Shown in pieces: positions 42,134 to 50,620 of a stretch of DNA of 64,000 nucleotides. The stretch lies in NCBI GenBank assembly GCA_019638485.1, contig JAHBTP010000002.1:186001-250000 (forward strand). The letters are read 5' to 3'. The translations under genes and the position numbers were made by a program. The notes under the pieces were generated by a model. The model saw only the letters and a program-made list of their open reading frames with translations, was not told where the DNA came from and made no database searches. How positions within the stretch are numbered: the first letter of the stretch is position 1; each line of letters starts with the position of its first letter. This DNA comes from Ferruginibacter sp. (GTDB lineage Bacteria > Bacteroidota > Bacteroidia > Chitinophagales > Chitinophagaceae).

Positions 42134-43018
42134 CTATTCACCACTTGCTAATAACACTTGCCATGCTTCTCTGACCTTATGCTGATCTAGTAGTTTTGCT
42201 GCATAGCGATGCAATTCTTTTTCCATTTCGTTGGGCGATACTGAATAATATTGAAATATCTGCTTTAATTGATCATCGTCAAAAGTGGGGTCAATATCAG
42301 GAATTTCAGTTTCATTAGCCAGCAGGCCAAGATGGTTTCCGGTAAGGAACTTACTGTTACGTATATGCGTAGGTAAATTATCAAATCCCAAACCCAGTTT
42401 AGTATTTGGTTTGGGAACAAGAAAAAGATTATTCTTATCAACTCTTGTGTACCAATCTCCTCCTAACCTGGCAACATGATTTATCCTTTGTTGGTCAATT
42501 TTTTTATTATTATCCAGGATATTGTCATCAATGTGCATACAAAGTACTTCACAAAAAATTAAATTTCCCGCCCCACCCTCAGCACCAAGGTGTTTTATTT
42601 CAACCACTTTACATTCCAACTTTATCTTACTCTCTTTAACCATTGGTGGAGATACAATAGTTGCTTTCTCCATAGTGAAACCGGCCTTTTCAAATTCGTT
42701 GATGCCTTTAGGATATTCACAACTGGCAAGAGAAGTCTGCTGGATTATGTCGTAATCTACAATATGGATAACAACCTCCGGCACTTCCTGTACATTTTCC
42801 AAAGTATGTTTGGTGGTGTTATTTCGTACGCGTCGGGCGGGAGAAAAAATAGCAATAGGTGGATTAGAAGAGAATAGATTGAAAAAACTGAACGGAGCTA
42901 AATTAATATTACCGGCCTTGTCACAAGTAGATGCAAAACAAATAGGACGTGGTGCAATTGCGTGTTGCAAATAATGTTGCGCATCTGCAGTAGTTAAATC
43001 ATTAAGATGAACAATCAT
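42134..43018 (-). CDS. Flavin reductase-like FMN-binding protein
   Basis: The 294-residue protein has a flavin-reductase/split-barrel domain in its first ~200 residues (AIAPRPICFASTCDKAGNINLAPFSFFNLFSSNPPIAIFSP, then HIVDYDIIQQTSLASCEYPKGINEFEKAGF) and a C-terminal helical extension of about 80 residues. It may reduce flavins for a monooxygenase or act on its own. It lies 7 bases downstream of the fumarylacetoacetate hydrolase-family gene. This pairing is frequent in Bacteroidota and suggests aromatic-compound breakdown. That is inference. Confidence 0.82.
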   Translation of the reverse strand: MIVHLNDLTTADAQHYLQHAIAPRPICFASTCDKAGNINLAPFSFFNLFSSNPPIAIFSPARRVRNNTTKHTLENVQEVPEVVIHIVDYDIIQQTSLASCEYPKGINEFEKAGFTMEKATIVSPPMVKESKIKLECKVVEIKHLGAEGGAGNLIFCEVLCMHIDDNILDNNKKIDQQRINHVARLGGDWYTRVDKNNLFLVPKPNTKLGLGFDNLPTHIRNSKFLTGNHLGLLANETEIPDIDPTFDDDQLKQIFQYYSVSPNEMEKELHRYAAKLLDQHKVREAWQVLLASGE

Positions 43019-43025
43019 AAATTAT

Positions 43026-44030
43026 TCATTTTTTTAGTGCAAATAAACTCATATCACTCTCTTCCTTAACGATGGTGTTAGATAATAAACCTAGACCATC
43101 AATTTCCATCTCAACCACATCACCATTATTCAACCACTGCTCCTGATAATCCGGATTGTTTAATTTTCCTGTTCCATTCAATTCTAAGAAGCAGCCGGTA
43201 CCTACTGTTCCACTACCAATCACATCGCCTGGAAATAGATTAACGCCATAGCTGGCACGCTCAATTATTTCAGCAAAAGTCCAATCCATATCGCCAAGAT
43301 TACCGTTACTTACCTCTACTCCATTTACCTTACAGGTCATTTTCATGTTCCATGTTTTTCCAGTATGACCTTGTTTGCATGGGATTTCTAAATGTTGTAC
43401 CTCATCCAGAGTAACTAACATGGGGCCAATTGCAGTTGCAAAATCTTTTCCTTTTGCAGGGCCAAGGTTTAATTTCATCTCTTCCATTTGGAGTGTCCGC
43501 GCGCTGAAGTCATTCATTATCATTAGGCCGCCAATAAAAGAGTCAGCTTTATCTGCAGGAATATTTCTTCCCGGATGACAAATAACGATTGCGGCTTCTA
43601 ATTCAAAATCCAGTTTTTCAAAATGATCAGGCATACAATACACATCGCCCGGCCCTTGAATACCATTGTGATTAGTAAAATAAAAAATAGGATACTGGTC
43701 AAACTCAGGAATCATTTCTACCTTACGGTTGCGCCTGGCAGAAGCAACGTGTTGACGAAATGCATAGCCATCACGACAACTTGTTGGGTGTGGTACCGGA
43801 GCTAGAATGCTTGCTTCATTAAATGGAATACCTACCAGATTACGAATACCCCCATCTTTAATTCTTTTTTCTGCCCCCTTTGCTAAAGGATATAACTCCT
43901 CCCAGTAATTTAAAAACATCGCCATACTGATGGGCATATCGGAATGTAAAGAATCAGTATCATATAACATATTGTCAACTAATAAAGCAAGCTGATCTCT
44001 TCCGTCTTTTAAATAAGTAACCAGTTTCAT
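43026..44030 (-). CDS. Fumarylacetoacetate hydrolase-family protein
   Basis: The ~334-residue protein has the FAH catalytic domain in its C-terminal part: YCMPDHFEKLDFELEAAIVI (metal-binding Glu residues), MNDFSARTLQMEEMKLNLGPAKGKDFATAIGP, and FPGDVIGSGTVGTGCFLELNG. The family hydrolyses C-C bonds of acylpyruvates, as in the last step of tyrosine breakdown (fumarylacetoacetase). The start ATG 44030 is used: a longer reading from GTG 44060 would cross the gene's own -7 box (44048-44055). It is in an operon with the flavin-reductase gene. Confidence 0.88.
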   Translation of the reverse strand: MKLVTYLKDGRDQLALLVDNMLYDTDSLHSDMPISMAMFLNYWEELYPLAKGAEKRIKDGGIRNLVGIPFNEASILAPVPHPTSCRDGYAFRQHVASARRNRKVEMIPEFDQYPIFYFTNHNGIQGPGDVYCMPDHFEKLDFELEAAIVICHPGRNIPADKADSFIGGLMIMNDFSARTLQMEEMKLNLGPAKGKDFATAIGPMLVTLDEVQHLEIPCKQGHTGKTWNMKMTCKVNGVEVSNGNLGDMDWTFAEIIERASYGVNLFPGDVIGSGTVGTGCFLELNGTGKLNNPDYQEQWLNNGDVVEMEIDGLGLLSNTIVKEESDMSLFALKK

Positions 44031-44047
44031 TTTTTCTAATTGAGAAG

Positions 44048-44055
44048 CAAATGTA
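44048..44055 (-). promoter_or_regulatory. -7 box of the FAH/flavin-reductase operon
   Basis: On the minus strand TACATTTG is a TAnnTTTG box 17 bases before the ATG at 44030. It is divergent from the box at 44086-44093, so the two start regions share about 30 bases. Confidence 0.5.
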
Positions 44056-44085
44056 CGCACAGCCCCTCAAAAATGGGTATTTCAG

Positions 44086-44093
44086 TATCTTTG
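44086..44093 (+). promoter_or_regulatory. -7 box of the fatty-acid hydroxylase gene
   Basis: TATCTTTG (TAnnTTTG) lies 16 bases before the ATG at 44110. It is divergent from the promoter box of the FAH operon. Confidence 0.5.
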
Positions 44094-44109
44094 TATAAAA
44101 ATTTTGATT

Positions 44110-44763
44110 ATGGAACACAAGAAAATCCATAATAAGGGGCAGGCGCAATTGTTTAAGAATCAGTATCTGGAATATTTAACAAAAACCCATCCCCTTGTTA
44201 TTTGGGGTATGTATATCCCAATAATAAGTTATTTAGCGTATTCCGGTATGATCCAAAAAAAAATTACCACAATTCAGACTATTTGTATTTTTTTATTTGG
44301 AATGTTTTTTTGGACGTTTACTGAATATATGCTGCATCGCTTTGTTTTTCATAGCAATCCCAAATCGGAAAGAGGGAAGCGATTAAAATATATTATGCAC
44401 GGTAACCATCATGAATATCCGAGAGATAAGGAGCGTTTGTTCATGCCTGCTGTACCAAGTTTATTAATTGCTTCTGTTTTCTTTTTACTTTTCTATCTTT
44501 TCGCAGGTAAATTCGTTTTTGTTTTCTTCCCCGGATTTATTTTTGGTTATCTGATGTACGGCACTATGCATTATGCTATTCATGCATGGAATCCCCCATT
44601 TAAATGGACAAAAGGCCTATGGCGCAACCACCAACTCCATCACTATAAATATGAAAATTTGGGATTTGGAGTAAGCACCACCTTATGGGATTGGGTATTT
44701 GGAACTTTGTTTGATAAAAGTGTGAAGGAAGACAAAGAGAAAATTAAAGAGTTGATGTATTAA
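44110..44763 (+). CDS. Fatty-acid hydroxylase / sterol desaturase-superfamily membrane protein
   Basis: The ~217-residue di-iron membrane enzyme has the full set of His boxes: LHRFVFHSN, HGNHHEYPRD, MHYAIHAWN and HQLHHYKYE. About four transmembrane helices surround them. The layout is that of the fatty acid 2-hydroxylase (FA2H/Scs7-like) group, which hydroxylates acyl chains of sphingolipids. Many Bacteroidota make sphingolipids, so this could be a lipid 2-hydroxylase. That is inference. The ATG at 44110 is chosen over a TTG two codons upstream. Confidence 0.88.
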   Translation: MEHKKIHNKGQAQLFKNQYLEYLTKTHPLVIWGMYIPIISYLAYSGMIQKKITTIQTICIFLFGMFFWTFTEYMLHRFVFHSNPKSERGKRLKYIMHGNHHEYPRDKERLFMPAVPSLLIASVFFLLFYLFAGKFVFVFFPGFIFGYLMYGTMHYAIHAWNPPFKWTKGLWRNHQLHHYKYENLGFGVSTTLWDWVFGTLFDKSVKEDKEKIKELMY

Positions 44764-44769
44764 GCGCAC

Positions 44770-45087
44770 CTACCATTTTTCATCTTCAGGAATATCTTTA
44801 AAATCAGAAAATAATTGTCTGGTTCTAAGTTTTTGTATTTGCCTATTGATGATAAGATCTGCAATGATATTTGCTGTTTCAGTATCAGGGTGCTGACGTA
44901 GTATATCTTTTAACTTCTCTTCATTTATGTCAATTCGATAAAGGATATTAATTAGCGCTTCAAAATCATCAATGATAAGATGATTAATGTACTCAACTAG
45001 CTGGGAACGCGTATTCTTGTCTTGCAGGAAGGAAATATTTTTTTCTTCTGATATAAGAAAAATATCAAAAGGCCGTGTTGAATTCAT
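44770..45087 (-). CDS. Conserved hypothetical small helical protein
   Basis: The 105-residue protein is acidic and helical, without signal or membrane segment. Its core reads LVEYINHLIIDDFEALINILYRIDINEEKLKDILRQHPDTETANIIADLIINRQIQKL. I do not recognise a named domain. It lies 60 bases downstream of the TIGR02757 gene on the same strand, so it may be its operon partner. It converges with the hydroxylase gene, 6 bases between stop codons. Confidence 0.7.
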   Translation of the reverse strand: MNSTRPFDIFLISEEKNISFLQDKNTRSQLVEYINHLIIDDFEALINILYRIDINEEKLKDILRQHPDTETANIIADLIINRQIQKLRTRQLFSDFKDIPEDEKW

Positions 45088-45147
45088 AACAACAAGAAGT
45101 TTATAATTAAAAAATACTCAACACACCAAGCCTACCAAGTACTCAAT

Positions 45148-45921
45148 TTAATACTTTTCTATCACACCTAAATTAAATAAGGCAAAATCATATTTAACCG
45201 GATCGTTCTTATCTATTTCCTTTAATCGGTTGGTTAGTTCAACAGCAGTATTCCAGTGGTTTGTTTTTTGGGTGATAAGAGACAGCTTTCTTGCAACCCG
45301 GGCAACATGTACATCAATAGGGATAACTAATTGTGATGGTTTAATATTTTTCCATAATCCCAAATCAACCCCCTTATTATCATTTCTTACCATCCAGCGT
45401 AAGAACATATTGATTCGCTTACAAGAAGCTCCTTTTTCAGGAGCGGCAATGTGTTTTTTTGTTCGTTGCAATACGTAGGGGTTTGAAAAAAAATAATGAT
45501 AAAATCCATTTAGTGCAGCTTCCGTATTCTCAGCCTCTTTGTGGTGTTGAAACAAAAATGCATCTTCCAACGAATTGTATTTTGTATAATGCTGTTTAAA
45601 AAAGGAAATAAAATATAGAAGGTCATCGGCATTAAAAGTTCGATGCTTAAATGAGAGCAAATTTTTTAAATTATTGGTATTATGATGAAGACAGAATTCA
45701 AAAGGCGAGTTATCCATCCTTGCTATCAGGTCATTACATTTCTTAATAATTGTAGTACGGTTTCCCCATGAAAAAATTGCTGCGAAAAAACCGGCAATTT
45801 CAATATCCTGTAATTTGCTAAATCGGTGTGGGATTGAAATAGGGTCGTTTAGAATAAAAGCAGGATTGTTATAATAATCAGCTTTCTCTTTTAGTAAATG
45901 GATAATTTCACTTTTTAGCAT
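45148..45921 (-). CDS. TIGR02757-family protein
   Basis: The 257-residue protein matches TIGR02757/DUF2400. The signature blocks are PISIPHRFSKLQDIEIAGFFAAIFSWGNRTTIIKKCNDL, then the C-terminal RINMFLRWMVRNDNKGVDLGLWKNIKPSQLVIPIDVHVARVARKLSLI. The C-terminal part resembles the helix-hairpin-helix region of endonuclease III-like DNA glycosylases, including a conserved Asp, but the Fe-S cluster cysteines are missing. The function is not established. Confidence 0.88.
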   Translation of the reverse strand: MLKSEIIHLLKEKADYYNNPAFILNDPISIPHRFSKLQDIEIAGFFAAIFSWGNRTTIIKKCNDLIARMDNSPFEFCLHHNTNNLKNLLSFKHRTFNADDLLYFISFFKQHYTKYNSLEDAFLFQHHKEAENTEAALNGFYHYFFSNPYVLQRTKKHIAAPEKGASCKRINMFLRWMVRNDNKGVDLGLWKNIKPSQLVIPIDVHVARVARKLSLITQKTNHWNTAVELTNRLKEIDKNDPVKYDFALFNLGVIEKY

Positions 45922-46099
45922 AATTAATTTGTTGCCATGAAAGTACTTACTGGTTTAGTAAAAGTAGGATGTTACACACCACTTGCAATGGGTTAAATTT
46001 CCGATATATTCTTAAATTAGTTTTAATAAAATCAGGTTTTGTTAAGCTATATAATATCTTAGTTGTGTGTTATTTTGCAAGAGCATAGAAATTAATTGT

Positions 46100-47344
46100 A
46101 TGAAGGAAGAAATCCTAAACAATCTGGATAATCCACAACAACTTGAGAAGTTGTACCGCAAGAATAAAACCCTTTTCAAAAAGGATTTTAACTCGATTTA
46201 TACTGATATTCAAGAGAAGCAGGCTGCTCAAATTTGGAATGAGCGGCTAAACTTTGAGAATGAAGAAATTTATTGGGGGACAGGTAGGGAATTAATTTTT
46301 GTAATTGTTGCCTCATTTATTGCGTGGCTAATTGCAAAAATTCCAGCATTCTTATCCATTAAAGAAGAGTTCTTTTACCCAAGAAATATTGCCTTCATAG
46401 TTTTCCCAATATTGACTGTGTATTTCATTTGGAGACAGAAATTACAGGCAAAAAAGCTTGTTATTATTGTAGCAGCCATTTTAATTTCTGTTATTTATAT
46501 GAATCTGCTCCCCGATAATGCGGAAAGTGACACACTTCAACTTGCGTGTATTCACATGCCGTTATTTTTATGGGCAGTTTTAGGCTATACATTTGTTGGA
46601 GACAATTGGAGGAGCTGCCAAAAACGGTTAGACTTTCTGAGGTATAACGGCGATCTTATTGTTCTAACAACAATTATTCTAATTGCAGGGGCTATTCTAA
46701 CAGGGATTACGATTGGGTTATTTTCACTTATCGGGGTTAATATTAATGAGTTCTATTTCGAATACATCGTGATAGGAGGGCTTGCAGCCTCGCCAATTGT
46801 TGGTACTTATCTTGTTCTAACAAACCCACATTTAGTTAATAAAGTTTCACCAATAATTGCAAAAGTATTTACGCCATTAGTTCTTATAACACTTGTAATT
46901 TATCTATTGGTTGTAATAGGAATAGGTAAAGACCCTTATAATGATAGAGATTTCCTTTTGGTTTTTAATATGCTTTTAATTGGTGTAATGGCAATTATTC
47001 TATTTTCAATTGTAGAAACATCATCCAACACAGAAAGTAAAATTGGGACTTTGCTGTTATTTGGGCTTTCAATGGTAACAGTTTTAATAAATGGAATTGC
47101 TATTTCAGCCATCCTGTTTAGGATTTCAACATGGGGAATTACACCAAACAGACTTGCAGTATTAGGTGGAAATCTTCTTTTTTTTGCTAACTTACTTTTG
47201 GTAACATTTAAACTTTTCAAGGTTTTAAAAGATAGAAACGAAATTTGGAATGTGGAGAAAAGTATTGTTTCTTTTTTGCCGATTTATAGCTTATGGGCCT
47301 TTATTGTTTCATTTGTTTTTCCATTGCTTTTTAAATTTAGATAG
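46100..47344 (+). CDS. DUF4153-type polytopic membrane protein
   Basis: The ~414-residue protein has a soluble helical N-terminal part (~60 residues, KEEILNNLDNPQQLEKLYRKNKTLFKKDF) and then about 12 transmembrane helices. The internal pattern (CIHMPLFLWAVLGY, TTIILIAGAILTGITIGLF, FEYIVIGGLAASPIVGTYLV) fits DUF4153. The function is unknown. An upstream GTG at 46067 is less likely than the ATG at 46100, which gives a charged N-terminus. Little is known, and no neighbour explains it: the 2-kb repeat region begins just after its stop. Confidence 0.8.
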   Translation: MKEEILNNLDNPQQLEKLYRKNKTLFKKDFNSIYTDIQEKQAAQIWNERLNFENEEIYWGTGRELIFVIVASFIAWLIAKIPAFLSIKEEFFYPRNIAFIVFPILTVYFIWRQKLQAKKLVIIVAAILISVIYMNLLPDNAESDTLQLACIHMPLFLWAVLGYTFVGDNWRSCQKRLDFLRYNGDLIVLTTIILIAGAILTGITIGLFSLIGVNINEFYFEYIVIGGLAASPIVGTYLVLTNPHLVNKVSPIIAKVFTPLVLITLVIYLLVVIGIGKDPYNDRDFLLVFNMLLIGVMAIILFSIVETSSNTESKIGTLLLFGLSMVTVLINGIAISAILFRISTWGITPNRLAVLGGNLLFFANLLLVTFKLFKVLKDRNEIWNVEKSIVSFLPIYSLWAFIVSFVFPLLFKFR

Positions 47345-47690
47345 CATACGAGTGGAGTAGCATGGGGAAAACATGGTAGCGGTATTCTTTTGTGAAAATG
47401 ATAATAATAGAGTTATTCTTCTTTAAAAAAAGATGATATAACTAATGGTAAATGACACTCCGAACGTTGAACAGCCAACCAAAACATAAACCGATAGCAA
47501 ACCATTTTTACAGGCGTCCCCAACATAAAAGCGATATAACAAACGGACAAGGAGTAAGCCGAATAGGCTGTCGGGCAGGCAGACACTCATTGCAGACCCT
47601 TCTGAGTTTTTTATTTTACTCAATTATCTATTATTTTTTCAAAGGAGTTCGTGAAACGAAGTTTGCCAATTCAAAAAGCTGTTACCTCAA
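47345..47690. other. Non-coding stretch after the DUF4153 gene, cassette-like sequence
   Basis: No convincing gene is present. The left part holds short A/T-rich inverted repeats (AATAAT/AGTTATT near 47404-47418). The part from about 47450 to 47600 is GC-richer with the look of a non-coding spacer of an accessory cassette. It ends in sequence that grades into the repeat array. Confidence 0.4.
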
Positions 47691-48530
47691 ACAGATGGGG
47701 CTAAAGCAAAATTCGTTTTTATGAAAACATAAAACAATACTTCATTGTGGTACTTTGTAGGAACTACTCCAAGCGGATTGGGAACTGGCGTTCCCGCCCT
47801 AAAGGAAAACTTGTTTTTATTGAAATTCGAAACGGCACCTCAGAATGGTGCCATATTGATGAGGGAACAAAAAGGAATCATTATTCTCGAGCTTCTGAAT
47901 TTGATTATATTCCCGGGCCGGTATCCCCCTGACCCAATTCAAAGTTCGTTTTTTTTAAAATGTGGAACAATACCTCGGTTAGGTACTTTATGGGTTATTT
48001 TTTAAAAAAGGGGAAACGCAGTTTCCCACCCCGGTTCAAAGGTCGAATTTTTAAAAACATGAAACAATACCTCATCATGGTACTTTGTGAGTACCAATAG
48101 CCCCAAACAGATGGAGAACTGGCGTTCTCGCCACAAAGCAAATTTTGGATTTATGCAAACGTGGAACAATACCACGGTCCGGAATTTTTGGTTAATATTT
48201 TAAAAAGGCGAAACTGCGTTTTCCAAATAAAGTAAAATTCGGAATTATAAAATTTAAGACGATGCCACAGAAAGATGTTATATGGGTGATAAAGCGAAAA
48301 GGAATGATTGTTATCGGGCTTCTGAATTTTATTAATTCCCCGGGCCGGTATCCCGCTGACCCGATATAAAGATATGAAATTTAGAGATGCAGAACAATAC
48401 CTTATATAGGTACTTTGTGGGTAACCACCCTTATGGGCGGGGGCTACGCCCCCCCACCCCAATTCAAAGTTCGGAGTATTTTAAACACAAAACAATACCC
48501 CAAATTCGGGATTTATGGAGTATAACGGTT
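47691..48530. repeat. Left block of the ~100-bp structured tandem repeat array
   Basis: Several degenerate units follow each other. A typical unit has CAATTCAAAGTTCG, a T/A run, GAAACAATACCTCATCATGG, TACTTTGTGAGTACC, and a terminal hairpin. The hairpin is GGGAAC-TGGC-GTTCCC at 47780-47795, GGGAAAC-GCA-GTTTCCC at 48011-48027, GAGAAC-TGGC-GTTCTC at 48114-48129 and GGGGGC-TAC-GCCCCC at 48439-48453. A second type of unit (about 47800-47935 and 48221-48361) ends in CCGGGCCGGTATCCC-like sequence. No protein-coding frame is shared between units. Confidence 0.7.
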
Positions 48531-49031
48531 ATGTATAGACGATTTTAATTTTTCCTGGTAATGTAAAATTCACTTCCTCATTTTAGGTTTATTAAAAGGG
48601 GTGTACAATTATAATAATCATTCGCTTTGAAGTGAGCGGAGGTATCCCTTAGAACAACTTTTATATTCAGGTAGTAGGACTCTTTCTCTATTTTTTCTTG
48701 ACACAAAGAAATGGGCCGGAAGAAAAGTCTAGACTTCCGTAGGCTTATAAAAATTCCCTCGCTACACTACAGCGAATAATACACAACTGTGTTCTTTTCC
48801 TGTAATGAGCTAATCTGTTTCTCAATATTTATGAAAATACACATCCTTCCGCAGCCATACGCTTCGTTCAATAAGCTTTTAAACGTCATCATTCTAATGC
48901 CGGGCTTAAAGGCATGGGCGGAAAGAGAAGAATAATACTTGAGTGGATTTCGGGAAAATGAGTCTTTAGAAAAGGGAACCGGCAATTAAAAAATATGAGT
49001 GAGCAAAAAGGGCTTGGAAAAAAGTTCTCTG
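48531..49031. other. Unique sequence splitting the repeat array
   Basis: No supported gene. It contains a CGGAAG/CTTCCG inverted repeat around the palindrome AGTCTAGACT (48717-48739), preceded by CTTGACACAAAGAAA. Short open frames here lack start context and family features. It looks like a different dispersed non-coding element inserted in, or joined to, the array. Confidence 0.4.
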
Positions 49032-49335
49032 GACCCAATTCAAATTTCGCTTTTTTAAAAGTGGAACAATACCTCACCACGGTACATTATGGATACCATT
49101 ACCCCCGAACAGATGGGGAACTGGCGTTCCCGCCCAATTCAAATTTCGCTTTTTTAAAAACATGAAACAATACCTCATCATGGTACATTGCGGGTACCAA
49201 TGCCCCCAAATAGATGGGGAACTGGCGTTCCCGCCCAATTCAAAGTTCGCTTTTTTAAAAACATGAAACAATACCTCACCACGGTGCATTGTGGGTACCG
49301 ATACCCCCAAACAGATGGGGCAAAGGGGAAATTCT
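49032..49335. repeat. Right block of the ~100-bp structured repeat array, three well-conserved units
   Basis: Three consecutive units (about 49032-49133, 49134-49234 and 49235-49335) repeat with a 101-base period. Units 1 and 2 end in the hairpin GGGAAC-TGGC-GTTCCC (49116-49131 and 49217-49232). Units 2 and 3 have an additional hairpin, TGGTAC/GTACCA (49181-49199), which in unit 3 becomes CGGTGC/GTACCG (49282-49300). The last unit is truncated before its terminal hairpin. Confidence 0.8.
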
Positions 49336-49366
49336 AAATTTCGAAAACACAGATTATTTGTTGCTT

Positions 49367-49406
49367 TATTAACAAGGGAGAGTATTTAAGCTTTCCCTTG
49401 TTAATA
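49367..49406 (-). terminator. Strong hairpin just past the trans-sulfuration gene
   Basis: TATTAACAAGGGA (49367-49379) pairs perfectly with TCCCTTGTTAATA (49394-49406), extended by three further pairs near the loop. It starts 16 bases past the stop codon of the minus-strand gene. There is no clear U-run after it, so termination rather than 3'-end protection is inference. Confidence 0.5.
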
Positions 49407-49422
49407 GTTTCTGGATATTATT

Positions 49423-50580
49423 TTATCCTATTGCTTGTTTGAGGTCTTCTGTAAGATCATCAGCATCCTCAATACCCACGCTGAGGCGTATTAGTCCATC
49501 TGTAAGTCCGTGCTTTAGTCGTTCTTCACGCGGAATAGAGGCATGAGTCATTGATGCCGGATGATTAATTAGCGATTCAACGCCGCCTAAGCTTTCGGCA
49601 AGTGAGAATATCTTGGTTGATGTCAGCACTTTTTTAGCAGCTTCAATACTATCATCTTTTAAAGTAAAACTCATCATTCCACCAAAGCCACGCATTTGAA
49701 GTTTGGCTATTTCATAGTTGGGATGATCGGCAAACCCACTCCAGTAAACTTTATCAACGGATGGGTGCTTGCGTAGAAAATGAGCCACAATATATCCGTT
49801 TTCATTGTGTTGCTTCATGCGTACATGCAATGTTTTAATACCACGTAACACTAAAAAGCAATCCATTGGTCCCGGAACAGCACCGCAACTTTTCTGAATA
49901 AAATATAATTGTTCGCGTAATCCCGGGTCATTCATTATTAAAGCGCCCTGAATTACATCACTATGTCCACCCAAGTATTTTGTTGCGGAGTGCATTACAA
50001 TATCAGCACCTAAGTCAAGTGGATTTTGTAAATAGGGAGATGCGAAGGTATTATCCACACACAGCCATGCGCCGGCAGCCTTAGCTACCTGAGCAGCGCC
50101 ATGAATATCGGTAATATTCATGAGTGGATTGGTAGGCGTTTCAATCCAAATTAATTTTGTTTTTGGGGTAATTGCGGTGCGTATATTTTCAACATTTGTT
50201 GTATCAATATATTTAAAAGTTACACCAAAACGTTCAAATACTTTTGAAAATAAGCGATAGGTTCCACCGTATAAATCGTTGCCGGTTACCACCTCATCTC
50301 CGGGAGACAATAATTTAATAACAGCATCTGTTGCAGCCACTCCACTACTAAAAGCCAATCCATATTTACCATGCTCTATTATAGCAAAAGCTTCTTCCAG
50401 TGCCTTTCTGGTGGGGTTTTGAGAGCGCGCATATTCATATCCTTTGTTTACTCCCGGTGCAGATTGAACAAAGGTTGAGGTTTGATAAATAGGTGTCATG
50501 ATTGCACCGGTAGAAGGGTCTGGTTCTGAACCCGCATGAATATAACGAGTAGCAGTTTTTTTATTGTCTAGGTTACTCAT
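49423..50580 (-). CDS. Trans-sulfuration PLP enzyme (cystathionine gamma-synthase/lyase type)
   Basis: The ~385-residue protein belongs to the Cys/Met-metabolism PLP family. Markers are PIYQTSTF, YARSQNPTRKALE, LAFSSGVAATDAVIKLL, IWIETPTNP, CVDNTFASPYLQNPLDLGAD, and the PLP lysine Lys201 in HSATKYLGGHSD. The C-terminal SLGGVESLINHPASMTHASIP is the family's substrate motif. It probably makes or breaks cystathionine in methionine and cysteine interconversion. Synthase and lyase cannot be separated by eye. The start MSNLDNKKTATRYIHAG is used, and a longer frame opening at 50685 would overlap asnB. Confidence 0.92.
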   Translation of the reverse strand: MSNLDNKKTATRYIHAGSEPDPSTGAIMTPIYQTSTFVQSAPGVNKGYEYARSQNPTRKALEEAFAIIEHGKYGLAFSSGVAATDAVIKLLSPGDEVVTGNDLYGGTYRLFSKVFERFGVTFKYIDTTNVENIRTAITPKTKLIWIETPTNPLMNITDIHGAAQVAKAAGAWLCVDNTFASPYLQNPLDLGADIVMHSATKYLGGHSDVIQGALIMNDPGLREQLYFIQKSCGAVPGPMDCFLVLRGIKTLHVRMKQHNENGYIVAHFLRKHPSVDKVYWSGFADHPNYEIAKLQMRGFGGMMSFTLKDDSIEAAKKVLTSTKIFSLAESLGGVESLINHPASMTHASIPREERLKHGLTDGLIRLSVGIEDADDLTEDLKQAIG

Positions 50581-50597
50581 AAATTTGATTTGAATTG

Positions 50598-50605
50598 CAA
50601 AAGTA
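50598..50605 (-). promoter_or_regulatory. -7 box upstream of the trans-sulfuration gene
   Basis: On the minus strand TACTTTTG (TAnnTTTG) ends 17 bases before the ATG at 50580, inside the 40-base gap after asnB. It shows that the gene can be transcribed alone, and argues against the longer reading frame. Confidence 0.5.
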
Positions 50606-50620
50606 CAACAAACCAATGTG

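Noticed and set aside
42134..44030. Complete tyrosine (homogentisate) degradation operon
   Set aside because: Only the FAH-family and flavin reductase-like genes are present; hppD, hmgA and maiA are not in the window.
48767..48985. 72-codon open frame on the minus strand within the array-splitting segment
   Set aside because: No start context, composition like flanking non-coding DNA, no recognisable domain.
47423..49335. CRISPR array
   Set aside because: Units are about 100 bases and adjoin without unique spacers of constant length. No cas genes are present.
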